Assembly: GCF_000235625.1 (NCBI RefSeq)
Contig: NZ_AGTR01000014.1
Coordinates: 62,001 to 126,000, forward strand
Direction of reading: 5' to 3'
DNA: 64,000 nt
From: Marinobacter manganoxydans MnI7-9
Lineage (GTDB): Bacteria > Pseudomonadota > Gammaproteobacteria > Pseudomonadales > Oleiphilaceae
The notes beneath the pieces were generated by a model. The model was given only the letters and a program-made list of their open reading frames with translations. It ran no database searches and was not told where the DNA came from. Position numbers and translations under genes: made by a program. This document shows positions 9,197-18,346 of this stretch, one piece after another (position 1 is the stretch's first letter; every line of letters begins with the position of its first letter).

Positions 9197-10936
9197 TCAG
9201 ACGGTAACTTCCAGGTTGGACAACCACACGCTCTGGTATGGCTTCAGGGTGATAGAGCCGGAAAGATCATCGATGGTCATCCCGGAAATCAGGTCCTGCC
9301 AATGATCGGTACCAATCAGATTGATGTCGCTCAGGGCCACCTGCTGCACCTCGTTGCTGATATTGTGAATGCAGAAGATGGACTGATCCCGGCGCATACT
9401 TTGACGCCAGAAACCGAACAGCTGAAGCCCGAGATGCAGGGTGAACTGGGTAGCATTCGGATGAAACGCCGGCTGTTTGCGCCGAATGGCGATCAAACGC
9501 TTCAGCTCCTGGAACGCTTTGCTGTGATGGCTCAGGGGGTCCGCGAGCTTCTGCTCCAGGTCGTCCAGTTGCCACTGACTGCGGTTGATGGACCGCAGCC
9601 GACCGGTATGCTCTACTCGCTCCAGATCGTTTTCCGTCGCCAGCAGACTGTGGATGTAGAACGCCGGAATGCCCTCCAGGGCCAGCATCACGGTGTGCGC
9701 GCAGATAAAACGCTGCAGTTGCCAGTGATCCCGCCCCGACTCCGCCGTGCCCTGGAGTGCGTCGTAAAGGGCAATATTAATCTCGTAAGGTTGGTCGCGG
9801 CCATCCGGCGTGCGCCGGAACGAGACCTTGCCGCCAAACGAGTCCATGGTGTTGATCAGCCGCTGCTTCTCTTCCTCAGTCAAGAGACCATCCGTCGGCC
9901 GCATGCCGACGCCATCGTGGGACGCGATAAAGTTAAGATAGGTGGTGCCCATCTGCGCCGGCGGCATGCTCATCAGCCAGGTTTTAAGGTGTTTGCAGTC
10001 ACCAGTTACCAGGGTATTGATCAGCAGGGGCGGCAACGAGAAGTTGTAGATGACATGGGCTTCGTTGGCGTTGCCGAAGTAGGTCAGGTTTTCCCGGTTG
10101 GGTACGTTGGTCTCGGTAATCACCACGGCATCCGGGCTGTGATGCTCGATCAGCAGCCGTAGGATCTTGATCAGCTCATGGGTTTGCTGCAGATGAATGC
10201 AGGGCGTACCCGGTTCCTTCCAGAGAAAGGCGACGGCATCGAGCCGGAAAATGATAATACCTCGTTCCAGATAGCGCCGGATGATTGCGGCGAACTCGAT
10301 CAGCACCTTCGGATTGGCAAAATTCAGATCGACCTGATCCTCGCTGAAGGTACACCAGACATAACGCTCGCCATCGTCGGTCTGGACCGGGTTCAGGAGC
10401 GGTGAGGTACGGGGACGCACCACGGCACTCAGGTCGTCTCTCGGGTTACCCTCGAAGAAATAATCCTTGCCCGGATCCACCCGTTTGCGGAAGTTTTCAA
10501 ACCAGCGGCTGCGCGCGGACATATGGTTGATGACCAGATCCGCCATCAGCTTATAGTCCCTGGCGATGCTCTCGATATCCTCCCAATTCCCATGGGACTC
10601 GTTCACCGCCAGATAGTCCATGACCGAGAAGCCATCATCGGAGCTATAAGGGAAGAACGGCAGTATGTGCACCGACGAAATGGAATCCGACAGACAATCG
10701 CCGAGAAACCGGTGCAGAGTCTGCAGAGGCTTTTCGTCCGCCCGCTGCACCGTGTCGGCGTAGGTGATCAACACCACATCCGATTCGTCCCAGTTATTCT
10801 GATGCGCAGGCGGCGGTTCCTGGTTGGGCGCCAGCCCCATGGTGGTCAATAACTGCTCGGCCAGAAAGTCACAGTCCAGCTCCGGGTAAACCACCTCCAG
10901 CATGGACACCAGCTTCGCTTTCAGAGGCTGGGTCAT
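9197..10936 (-). CDS. GH13 sucrose-phosphorylase-like enzyme, probable glucosylglycerate phosphorylase
   Basis: 579 residues, a full GH13 subfamily 18 length. Catalytic residues are visible: the nucleophile D233 in RLDAVAFLWKEPGT, the acid/base E275 in VVITETNVPN, and D341 in IASHDGVGMRPT. Subfamily 18 holds sucrose phosphorylase and relatives that phosphorolyse other alpha-glucosides, including glucosylglycerate. The gene partners (GpgS-like transferase, HAD phosphatase, glycerate kinase) argue for glucosylglycerate: phosphorolysis would give glucose-1-phosphate and glycerate, the latter rephosphorylated by the kinase encoded upstream. The start overlaps the gpgS stop in an ATGA. The substrate is inferred from context; sucrose or sucrose-6-phosphate remain possible. 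Confidence 0.82.
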   Translation of the reverse strand: MTQPLKAKLVSMLEVVYPELDCDFLAEQLLTTMGLAPNQEPPPAHQNNWDESDVVLITYADTVQRADEKPLQTLHRFLGDCLSDSISSVHILPFFPYSSDDGFSVMDYLAVNESHGNWEDIESIARDYKLMADLVINHMSARSRWFENFRKRVDPGKDYFFEGNPRDDLSAVVRPRTSPLLNPVQTDDGERYVWCTFSEDQVDLNFANPKVLIEFAAIIRRYLERGIIIFRLDAVAFLWKEPGTPCIHLQQTHELIKILRLLIEHHSPDAVVITETNVPNRENLTYFGNANEAHVIYNFSLPPLLINTLVTGDCKHLKTWLMSMPPAQMGTTYLNFIASHDGVGMRPTDGLLTEEEKQRLINTMDSFGGKVSFRRTPDGRDQPYEINIALYDALQGTAESGRDHWQLQRFICAHTVMLALEGIPAFYIHSLLATENDLERVEHTGRLRSINRSQWQLDDLEQKLADPLSHHSKAFQELKRLIAIRRKQPAFHPNATQFTLHLGLQLFGFWRQSMRRDQSIFCIHNISNEVQQVALSDINLIGTDHWQDLISGMTIDDLSGSITLKPYQSVWLSNLEVTV

Positions 10937-12156
10937 GGCTTGAATTCCTCGTTATCCAGTTCGACCGCCTCCAGCAACTGCTCCTTGATGTCGGGAATGG
11001 CGCTTGTGACCCGGTTCCAGCTGGGAATAAAGGGTGTATCCATCGGATTATCGAGGAAATAGGCGCCGGCCCGCATCACGTTCTGGGCAAACAGCTCCAC
11101 GGCTTTCTCCTCCTTGTGCCGATCAAACGTCAAACCGTTAATAATGGCGTCATTCTGGTAGGTCTCCACGAAATCCAGGGCAATACGGAAATACGTGGCC
11201 TTGATGGTCCGGAATTTTTCATTGGAGAAAATCTCGCCGTTGGTCGCCAGTTTCCGGAACAGAGCCTTGGCAATATCCATGCTCATTTTGGACAGCCCCT
11301 TACTGGCATCCTCCGGCGAAAGCTCCTGATGCTTGTGGTCATAGACATCGGCAATATCCACCTGGCAAAGGCGGTTGGTGGCGTAGTTGCGCTTCATCTC
11401 CGAAAGCACACCAATCTCCAGCCCCCAGTCACTGGGAATGCGCAGATCATTGATCACGTCGGTGCGGAATGAGAACTCCCCGGCCAGGGGGTAGCGGTAA
11501 CTGTCGAGGTAGTCGAGGAAATCGTTGGGACCACAGACTTTCTTCAGTGCGCGGATCAGGGGCGTCACCAGTAGCCGGCTCACCCGTCCGTTCATTTTCC
11601 CGTCGGCGACACGGGCATAATAGCCTTTGCAGAACATGTAGTTGAAGCCGGGATTGGCCACAGGGTAGATCAGGCGGGCCACTAGATCCCGGGAATAGGT
11701 AAGGATGTCGCAGTCGTGCAAGGCAACAGATTTGCTGACACCGGAGGCCAGGACATAGCCAAAGCAGTACCAGACGTTTCGGCCCTTGCCCATCTCCGTC
11801 GGCGCCAGGTTCTGCTCCCTGAGCTTCAGGTCAATACTCCTGAGGCGGGGTCCATCGTTCCAGAGCACCTTGAAGTTCTGAGGCAGCTCCGAGAAATATT
11901 CCAGAGCGTGGCGGTATTGCTCCTCGTTGGCACGGTCGAGGCCAATGACCACCTGATCCAGATAAGGCACCTTGCCCAGCTCGTGCACAATATTTTTCAG
12001 GGCCGGCCCCTCCAGCTCCGAATACAGCGACGGCAACACCAGTGACATTGGCCGGGCCTTGCGAAAGCTCATCAGCTCCGCTTCCAGGTCCTCCACGGGA
12101 CGCCGAACAAGGTTATGAAGGGTTGTGATAATGCCATTCTGGTAAAAGTCGCCCAT
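10933..12156 (-). CDS. gpgS: Glucosyl-3-phosphoglycerate synthase (GpgS-like GT81)
   Basis: 407 residues from an ATG with AGGAGA upstream. The GT-A fold acceptor site is seen as ALHDCDI (D148-C-D150, the metal-binding DxD), with PSLYSELEGPAL near the N-terminus and YRYPLAGEFSF and SDWGLEIGVLSEM later, which I associate with GpgS. The enzyme transfers glucose from an NDP-glucose to 3-phosphoglycerate, giving glucosyl-3-phosphoglycerate, the phosphorylated precursor of the compatible solute glucosylglycerate. It lies 36 nt behind the phosphatase gene that would finish the synthesis and overlaps the phosphorylase-like gene that would degrade the product. The donor nucleotide cannot be read from sequence; a mannosyl-3-phosphoglycerate synthase is the main alternative. 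Confidence 0.85.
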   Translation of the reverse strand: MGDFYQNGIITTLHNLVRRPVEDLEAELMSFRKARPMSLVLPSLYSELEGPALKNIVHELGKVPYLDQVVIGLDRANEEQYRHALEYFSELPQNFKVLWNDGPRLRSIDLKLREQNLAPTEMGKGRNVWYCFGYVLASGVSKSVALHDCDILTYSRDLVARLIYPVANPGFNYMFCKGYYARVADGKMNGRVSRLLVTPLIRALKKVCGPNDFLDYLDSYRYPLAGEFSFRTDVINDLRIPSDWGLEIGVLSEMKRNYATNRLCQVDIADVYDHKHQELSPEDASKGLSKMSMDIAKALFRKLATNGEIFSNEKFRTIKATYFRIALDFVETYQNDAIINGLTFDRHKEEKAVELFAQNVMRAGAYFLDNPMDTPFIPSWNRVTSAIPDIKEQLLEAVELDNEEFKP

Positions 12157-12192
12157 GGCGGCTCTCCTTGTTTATACCCGCATTCAAACGGG

Positions 12193-13008
12193 TCAGTACC
12201 CGTACTCAAACAGGAGATTGAGTACGCACTCATTCCAGCCTTCAGGGCCGGGCTTGAGGGAGCGCATGGCGTGCTTTGCCGAAGGCAGCCGCACTTCATC
12301 GCTTTTGACACCCCGGATTACCACCGGTATATCGGCCGATTCCAGCATCTGCTGATCGTTGGGACTGTCGCCCAGGGCAATGGCCAACACGGGCGCATCG
12401 CCATACTGCTCCCGGTATTGCTCTCTGTATTTGTTTAGCAAGAACCGGGCCCCATCGGCTTTATCGAATATCCCCATGGCATGAAGAAAACGTCCTCCGG
12501 CCACCAGTCGAAGGCCCTCCGAGCCCAGAGCCGCCTCAAATTCCGCCAGCGCCTCTTCCGATCCCTGCCAGAGCAATGGTTCGGTCCCAAGCCGTTCTTT
12601 GGCCCTCCCGGCTGCCGCCGGATCCAGGCCCGTCTCTGCCGCCAGCTCGTTTGCGGACATGTCGGCAAAGCTCGTGAATCGAGCCCCCCTCTTACGTTGA
12701 GCGCCAAGCACCTCAAGAACCCGATCCCGGGTTGCACCAAAATTCACCACTTCTTCTTCGGCATTACCCAGTGCATGGGGCGGAATAACCACGGCTGCAC
12801 CGTTTTCGACTATGAACGGATCGTTATTTCCAAGCTCTTCCCTCAACGCCCGGATCTCCGGCATGGTTTTGCTGGAGTTAAGCACCAGGGGTATCTGGGC
12901 TGCCTTCAGCCTGTCGAGGGCTGGACCGGCGGCCTGCCAACGGTAATCATCGTGATCAAGCAGGGTGCCATCGAGGTCGGAAAAGATAATCAAATGAGGT
13001 CGGGCCAT
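12193..13008 (-). CDS. HAD-family glucosyl/mannosyl-3-phosphoglycerate phosphatase
   Basis: 271 residues. HAD motif I is FSDLDGTLLD with D11 and D13; motif II is LVLNSSKTMPEI; the end motif IALGDSPNDQQML supplies the metal-binding acidic residues. This is the Cof-type cap architecture of mannosyl-3-phosphoglycerate phosphatase. It would remove the phosphate from the GpgS product to release glucosylglycerate. It sits between the glycerate kinase gene (12 nt) and gpgS (36 nt). The sugar specificity is inferred from gpgS. Confidence 0.85.
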   Translation of the reverse strand: MARPHLIIFSDLDGTLLDHDDYRWQAAGPALDRLKAAQIPLVLNSSKTMPEIRALREELGNNDPFIVENGAAVVIPPHALGNAEEEVVNFGATRDRVLEVLGAQRKRGARFTSFADMSANELAAETGLDPAAAGRAKERLGTEPLLWQGSEEALAEFEAALGSEGLRLVAGGRFLHAMGIFDKADGARFLLNKYREQYREQYGDAPVLAIALGDSPNDQQMLESADIPVVIRGVKSDEVRLPSAKHAMRSLKPGPEGWNECVLNLLFEYGY

Positions 13009-13020
13009 GGCCGTTCTCCG

Positions 13021-13959
13021 TCAAGACTCACGGAACTGCGGAAGACCGAGGGAGTGGTCCTCGGCCACGTTGATAAGAACATCAGCCCTGCCCGGCATTT
13101 CAGCGAGACAGGATCGGGTAACGCGTTCATAGTGCATGACGAAGCGACCGATTTCTTCGTCGTTCATGATGCGCAGATCCTGTGCACCACCATGGAGCTC
13201 GCCCTTTTCTGGTGCATTACGGATTTTCGTCGCCAGCTTTTGCTCCTGGAGTCGACGCCACTCAAGCACACACTCCATGGAGGGAGCCTTCAACATAACC
13301 AGACAATCGATTTGACCAAAAAACGCCTGGTATTCCCCTTTCAACTGCTCATTAACATACCTGCGCCAGACGCAGTCAGGATCCTCGTTCGCCTCCAGAG
13401 GATTTATCGGCTCACTCAGCGCACTGTCTATCTCCGGTCGCGCGCCCAGGCACCAGCCTTCCAGAAGAATGATCTCTGCCCTTCCTCCGAAAACAGGCCA
13501 ATGCTCACGTGGAACCCTGTCGTCCCTTGATTTGTCGAAGGCTGGAATGGGCGTGGCATCTCCGGGCCCCGCACTGCGCAGACGGTGCAAAATCTGTTGG
13601 CCCAACTCTACGTCGTGGGTTCCTGGCACACCCCGGGTCTTAAATAACGGATGTACCCGCCGGGCAAGGGCCTCACGCTCGGCTCTGGTAAGGTAAATAT
13701 CATCGAGGGAGAAATTGGCAGTGGGGCGATTGCGGTGCCGGAGCAGAATTTCCCGTAAAAAAAGGGTCAACGTGGACTTGCCTGTGCCCTGGGCTCCGTG
13801 AATACCAACCACAATGGGCCGCTTTTCCGTATCATGGAGCGCACAGATTCGGTCTGCCAGCGGCAGAATGGTTTTTTCCACCGTTTCGGCGTAGGCGTCG
13901 GGCAGGCCCTCCTGTTGAATCAGGGCACTGACGGTTTGTTTTAGTGAGCGATCAGACAC
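13021..13959 (-). CDS. D-glycerate 3-kinase-like P-loop kinase
   Basis: 312 residues from a GTG with GGAAA upstream. The Walker A motif is GAQGTGKS at residues 55-62. The pattern FSLDDIYLTRAEREALA, VPGTHDVELG and AFDKSRDDRVPREHW is that of the plant-type glycerate 3-kinase / yeast Tda10 family, related to uridine kinase and unlike the GarK/GlxK kinases. It would convert glycerate to 3-phosphoglycerate. As first gene of the glucosylglycerate set, it can return glycerate freed by the phosphorylase to the acceptor pool for GpgS or to glycolysis. Divergent from selO with 75 nt between. Family placement is firm, substrate is inferred. Confidence 0.83.
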   Translation of the reverse strand: MSDRSLKQTVSALIQQEGLPDAYAETVEKTILPLADRICALHDTEKRPIVVGIHGAQGTGKSTLTLFLREILLRHRNRPTANFSLDDIYLTRAEREALARRVHPLFKTRGVPGTHDVELGQQILHRLRSAGPGDATPIPAFDKSRDDRVPREHWPVFGGRAEIILLEGWCLGARPEIDSALSEPINPLEANEDPDCVWRRYVNEQLKGEYQAFFGQIDCLVMLKAPSMECVLEWRRLQEQKLATKIRNAPEKGELHGGAQDLRIMNDEEIGRFVMHYERVTRSCLAEMPGRADVLINVAEDHSLGLPQFRES

Positions 13960-14034
13960 GTTGGGTTTCCAGTTTAATGGGTGACTTAAGCGAGACGGCA
14001 GCAGAATTCATACCAATGGGAGTATAGGCGTTTT

Positions 14035-15489
14035 ATGAGTGGCAACGATTTTCGAATAGAGCATCGCTACCTGGAGCTCCCGGACAGTTTTTACACCCGG
14101 GTTCAGCCCTCGCCTCTGAAAGACCCAAAAATGGTGTGCTTCAACCACAAGCTCGCAGAACAAATGGGCTTTCGCGCCGATGCCGAATCCGACTGGACCG
14201 GAGTGGGCGCAGGATCGGAATTACTCGAGGGCATGGACCCGGTGGCCATGAAATACACCGGCCACCAGTTCGGCGTCTACAACCCGGAACTCGGCGACGG
14301 CCGTGGCCTGCTCCTCTGGGAAACCATTGGTCCTGATGGACGACGCTGGGACTGGCACCTCAAAGGCGCCGGTATGACCCCTTACTCCCGCTTTGGCGAT
14401 GGCCGCGCCGTGCTTCGCTCCACCATTCGCGAGTATCTATGCAGCGAGGCCATGTATGGCCTTGGCATCCCGACCACCCGGGCCCTTTTCATGGTGAGCG
14501 CCAGAGACCCGGTGCGCCGGGAGTCCATCGAAACAGCAGCGGCACTTGTGCGAGTAGCCGAAACGCACATTCGCTTCGGGCACTTCGAGTTCGCCGCCCA
14601 CCACGAGGGGCCTGAAACCGTCAAGACGCTACTCGAACACGTGATCTCGTTGCACTTCCCCCACTTGATCAATCTGCCCGATGACGAACGGTACAGCCGG
14701 TGGTTCGAGGAAGTGGTCGAGCGGACGGCACGAACGATTGCGGACTGGCAGGCGGTGGGCTTCTGCCACGGCGTGATGAACAGTGACAACATGTCGATCA
14801 TCGGCGACACCTTTGACTACGGCCCCTACGCATTTCTCGATGATTTCGATGCCGGCTATATAAGCAACCATACCGACCAGGGCGGGCGCTACGCCTACAA
14901 TCGTCAGCCGCAAGTCGGGTTTGAGAATTGCCGTTATCTGGCCACAGCCCTGCTGCCCGTGATGGAGGAAGACGATGTGCGCCGGGGGCTTCGCCGCTAT
15001 GAAGTGGCCTACAACGAGCGCTTCCTCCAGAACATGCAGGACAAGCTGGGCCTTGCCATTGAGGATGAAGCAGACCTGAGCCTGATCATGGATACCTTCA
15101 GCATGATGCACGAGCATCATGTCGACTACACCGCCTTCTTCCGGGCGCTTTCCAATCTGCATAGCCATGGCCATGGGCCGGTGCGTGATCTGTTTGTCGA
15201 TCGGAGCGTGGCGGACCAGTGGCTGGAGCGCTATGAGGAACGACTACTGTACGAAACCCGCGCTCACGATGAGCGGGAATTCGCCATGCGCAGCGTGAAC
15301 CCGAAGTATGTGCTGAGGAATTACCTGGCCCAGCAGGTCATTCAGGAAGCCCAGAACGGGGATTACGAACCCATGAAAGCACTACTGAAGGTGCTTGAGC
15401 GGCCCTATGACGAACAACCGGAGAACGACGCTTATGCGGCATTGCCGCCGGATTGGGGCAAACACCTGAATATCAGCTGTTCAAGCTGA
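14035..15489 (+). CDS. selO: Protein adenylyltransferase SelO (YdiU family)
   Basis: 484 residues. The pseudokinase-like SelO core is unmistakable: KYTGHQFGVYNPELGDGRG, LKGAGMTPYSRFGDGRAVLR, CHGVMNSDNMSIIGDTFDYG and LDDFDAGYISNHTD. SelO transfers AMP from ATP onto Ser, Thr or Tyr of substrate proteins and takes part in the oxidative-stress response. The C-terminus is ISCSS; in many eukaryotic SelO proteins the third-last residue is selenocysteine, so this cysteine is the bacterial counterpart. A single-gene unit ended by a strong hairpin shared with the convergent fumarase gene. Confidence 0.95.
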   Translation: MSGNDFRIEHRYLELPDSFYTRVQPSPLKDPKMVCFNHKLAEQMGFRADAESDWTGVGAGSELLEGMDPVAMKYTGHQFGVYNPELGDGRGLLLWETIGPDGRRWDWHLKGAGMTPYSRFGDGRAVLRSTIREYLCSEAMYGLGIPTTRALFMVSARDPVRRESIETAAALVRVAETHIRFGHFEFAAHHEGPETVKTLLEHVISLHFPHLINLPDDERYSRWFEEVVERTARTIADWQAVGFCHGVMNSDNMSIIGDTFDYGPYAFLDDFDAGYISNHTDQGGRYAYNRQPQVGFENCRYLATALLPVMEEDDVRRGLRRYEVAYNERFLQNMQDKLGLAIEDEADLSLIMDTFSMMHEHHVDYTAFFRALSNLHSHGHGPVRDLFVDRSVADQWLERYEERLLYETRAHDEREFAMRSVNPKYVLRNYLAQQVIQEAQNGDYEPMKALLKVLERPYDEQPENDAYAALPPDWGKHLNISCSS

Positions 15490-15511
15490 TAAATCTGGAC
15501 CAAAAGAACGA

Positions 15512-15551
15512 AAAAGGGCCGGACGATCATTCGTCCGGCCCTTTTCTTTTT
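15512..15551. terminator. Bidirectional intrinsic terminator, selO / fumarase
   Basis: AAAAGGGCCGGACGA pairs with TCGTCCGGCCCTTTT around a TCAT loop, a perfect 15-bp stem with T tracts on both strands. It lies between the convergent selO and fumarase stops. Confidence 0.9.
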
Positions 15552-15568
15552 TCAGCGACTTCCGGAGA

Positions 15569-17083
15569 TCAGACCGCCTTGGCAGCAATGATCTTCTCGT
15601 GCCATTCCGCAGGCCCTGTCTGGTGCACAGACGAGCCTCGGGAATCGACGGCGACAGTGACCGGCATGTCCTCCACCTCGAACTCGTAGATGGCTTCCAT
15701 ACCCAGCTCCGGGAAGGCGACCACTTCGGCGTTCTTGATGGCCTTGGAGACCAGGTAGGCGGAACCGCCCACGGCCATCAGGTAAACCGCGCCGAATTCC
15801 TTGATGGCATCGATGGCCACCTGACCGCGCTCGGCTTTACCAATCATGCCGGTGAGGCCAGTCTTCTCGAGCATAGTGTGGGTAAACTTGTCCATACGTG
15901 TGGCAGTGGTCGGGCCTGCGGGGCCAACCACCTCTTCACGCACCGGATCAACCGGGCCCACGTAGTAAATGAAGCGCCCCTTCAGATCGACCGGCAGCTC
16001 TTCGCCTTTCTCGATCATGTCTACCATCTTCTTGTGGGCAGCATCGCGGCCAGTCAGCATTTTGCCGGAAAGCAGAACGGTTTCTCCCGGCTGCCAGTCC
16101 TTCACGTCTTCTGGAGTGACGGTATCCAGATTCACACGACGGACGTTCTCACCCACTTCCCAGGTGATCTCTGGCCAATCGTCCAGGCTCGGCGGTGTTT
16201 GCAGGGAAGGCCCGGTTCCATCGAGGGTAAAGTGGGCGTGACGGGTTGCCGCACAGTTCGGGATAATGGCCACTGGCTTGTTGGCCGCGTGGGTTGGATA
16301 GTCTTTCACCTTCACATCCAGAACGGTGGTGAGACCGCCCAGGCCCTGGGCGCCGATGCCCAGCTCGTTGACCTTGTCGAACAGTTCCAGACGGAGCTCT
16401 TCGGCACGATTGGAGGCGCCGCGGGCTTTCAGGTCGTGAATATCGATCGGGTCCAGCAGGGATTCCTTGGCCAGCTCCATCGCCTTTTCAGCAGTACCGC
16501 CGATACCAATACCCAGCATGCCCGGCGGACACCAGCCAGCACCCATCTGCGGAACCATCTTCAGCACCCAGTCCACGACTGAGTCAGAGGGGTTCAGCAT
16601 CGCGAACTTGGACTTGGCTTCAGAACCGCCACCCTTGGCAGCCACGTGCACTTCTACGGTATCACCCGGAACAATCTTGTAATGGATGATGGCCGGGGTG
16701 TTGTCCTTGGTGTTCTGGCGCTTGCCGTCCGGATCGGCCAGCACCGAGGCGCGCAGCACGTTGTCCGGGTGGGTGTAAGCGCGACGGACGCCTTCATTGA
16801 TTACGTCGTCCAGCGGCATATCGCAGTCCCACTGGACGTTCATGCCGACATTCACGAATACCGTCACAATGCCTGTATCCTGACAGATCGGGCGGTGCCC
16901 CTGGGCACACATGCGCGAGTTAATCAGGATCTGGGCCATGGCATCTTTGGCCGCCTGGGATTCTTCCTTCTGGTAGGCCTCATAGACGCCCTGGATGAAA
17001 TCCTTCGGGTGGTAGTAGGAAATGAACTGCAGCGCGTCCGCTACGCTTTCAATCAGGTCGTCCTGGCGGATTACGGTGGTCAT
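15569..17083 (-). CDS. Class I (iron-sulfur) fumarate hydratase
   Basis: 504 residues, single-chain FumA/FumB type with both N- and C-terminal hydro-lyase domains. The probable 4Fe-4S ligands are C67 (in HRPICQDTG), C185 (in GAGWCPPGM) and C277 (in IIPNCAATRHAHF), and the C-terminal domain has VGPAGPTTATRMDKF and AVGGSAYLVSKAIKNAE. It interconverts fumarate and malate in the TCA cycle and is oxygen-labile, unlike FumC. Monocistronic, divergent from the enoyl-CoA hydratase gene and ended by the hairpin shared with selO. Whether it is named fumA or fumB cannot be decided here. Confidence 0.95.
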   Translation of the reverse strand: MTTVIRQDDLIESVADALQFISYYHPKDFIQGVYEAYQKEESQAAKDAMAQILINSRMCAQGHRPICQDTGIVTVFVNVGMNVQWDCDMPLDDVINEGVRRAYTHPDNVLRASVLADPDGKRQNTKDNTPAIIHYKIVPGDTVEVHVAAKGGGSEAKSKFAMLNPSDSVVDWVLKMVPQMGAGWCPPGMLGIGIGGTAEKAMELAKESLLDPIDIHDLKARGASNRAEELRLELFDKVNELGIGAQGLGGLTTVLDVKVKDYPTHAANKPVAIIPNCAATRHAHFTLDGTGPSLQTPPSLDDWPEITWEVGENVRRVNLDTVTPEDVKDWQPGETVLLSGKMLTGRDAAHKKMVDMIEKGEELPVDLKGRFIYYVGPVDPVREEVVGPAGPTTATRMDKFTHTMLEKTGLTGMIGKAERGQVAIDAIKEFGAVYLMAVGGSAYLVSKAIKNAEVVAFPELGMEAIYEFEVEDMPVTVAVDSRGSSVHQTGPAEWHEKIIAAKAV

Positions 17084-17266
17084 AGGCGCCTCATCAGCTT
17101 GATATCGTTATGTCGTGTCATCAGAAATCGGGAGGCGAGAGTTTACCAGAAAATCGGTTTGGCGAGTGATTCGACGGATGGCGAAACAAGGATTAAAACC
17201 CGTGAAAAACGCCAACAGAAAAAGGTATCATCCTAACCAAACGATAATAACACCCCAGGAGACGCC

Positions 17267-18040
17267 GTGACTGACCTCGTCCTCACCGAAATCAAAGACC
17301 GGACCCTCATCGTCCGACTGAACCGGCCAGAACGCAAGAACGCCCTCACCCACACCATGTATACCGCCATGGGCGACGCGCTGGAACGGGCCCGGGATGA
17401 CACCAACATCCGGTGCGTGCTGTTCACCGGCACCAGCGAGTGCTTCACCGCAGGCAACGACCTGGGCGAATTTGCCGCAGGTCTGCCAGGTGATTTCGAG
17501 CAGACGCCCGTTGGCCGTTTTCTTTTACTACTGGCCAGCGCCACTAAACCGGTGGTGGCATCGGTCAATGGCGCGGCCGTCGGCATCGGCACAACCATGT
17601 TGCTGCACTGTGATCTGGTGTTCGCCGGCGACAACACGGCATTCCAGATGCCCTTTGCCAGCCTCGGCCTGTGCCCCGAAGGTGGCTCAAGCCTGTTGCT
17701 ACCTTCCTGGATCGGCCGGGTACGCACCGCCGAACTTCTGATGCTTGGTGGTGCCTTCTCCGCGGAAGAAGCTCTTCGGCTTGGCCTGATCAACCGGGTT
17801 TGTGGGCCTGGGCAAACGGAAGCCAATGCCTTCGAAGCCTGCCAGAGGCTCACTGAAAAAGCCCCGGCAGCGATTCGGGCCACCAAGGCGCTCCTCAACA
17901 AGCCAACCATGGAAGCACTCCGGGAAGCCATGCTGGAGGAGGGTCAGCTGTTTGCAGAACGGCTGAAATCCCCCGAAGCCGCCGAAGCTTTCCGGGCCTT
18001 CATGGAAAAACGCCAACCAGATTTCTCGCGCTTCAAATAA
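17267..18040 (+). CDS. Enoyl-CoA hydratase / isomerase family protein
   Basis: 257 residues from a GTG with CAGGAG five bases upstream. Crotonase signatures: LNRPERKNALTHTMY near the start, AGNDLGEFAAG at the first oxyanion-hole loop, ASVNGAAVGIGTTMLLHCDL, and FASLGLCPEGGSSLLLP with a glutamate at the second catalytic position. The first catalytic glutamate position is not clearly kept, so an isomerase-like activity (PaaG/ECI type) is as likely as straightforward hydration. It acts on acyl-CoA thioesters in fatty acid or aromatic degradation. Followed by an intrinsic terminator, so monocistronic. Confidence 0.88.
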   Translation: MTDLVLTEIKDRTLIVRLNRPERKNALTHTMYTAMGDALERARDDTNIRCVLFTGTSECFTAGNDLGEFAAGLPGDFEQTPVGRFLLLLASATKPVVASVNGAAVGIGTTMLLHCDLVFAGDNTAFQMPFASLGLCPEGGSSLLLPSWIGRVRTAELLMLGGAFSAEEALRLGLINRVCGPGQTEANAFEACQRLTEKAPAAIRATKALLNKPTMEALREAMLEEGQLFAERLKSPEAAEAFRAFMEKRQPDFSRFK

Positions 18041-18346
18041 ACGTCGACCAGGCCCCAATTTCCCTGTTGCCGGACCTCGACAAACCGTTATCCGGCAACT
18101 ATTTTTCTCAAAGGCCGAACTCCAATCGTGCGGGGAGGACTCCAACCACCAGAATCACACTTTTGGCTGATCAACACTTGCCATACTGTCGCTATAGTCA
18201 GAGATACAGAAATTGGCTTACAGCGCTGGCTACAATTTCAGACAACAGTTTAAGCAGAACAGGCCACTGACAACGGGCTTACCGGATCAGACCGGCCCCG
18301 TCAGCTGCCGAACATAACGACACAACAACAGGAAAAGGTTCCACCC
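18041..18346. other. 306-bp intergenic stretch between enoyl-CoA hydratase and lipase genes
   Basis: Apart from the terminator near its left end I see nothing firm. A TATAGT at 18193-18198 and a TACAAT at 18231-18236 could be -10 boxes for the lipase gene but neither has a good -35 at the right spacing. A short frame at 18067-18270 has no coding character or ribosome-binding site and is not called. Confidence 0.4.
18066..18108 (+). terminator. Intrinsic terminator after the enoyl-CoA hydratase gene
   Basis: GTTGCCGGA (18066-18074) pairs perfectly with TCCGGCAAC (18091-18099), followed by TATTTTTCT. The 16-nt loop is long but the stem and T tract support termination 26 nt behind the stop codon. 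Confidence 0.65.
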
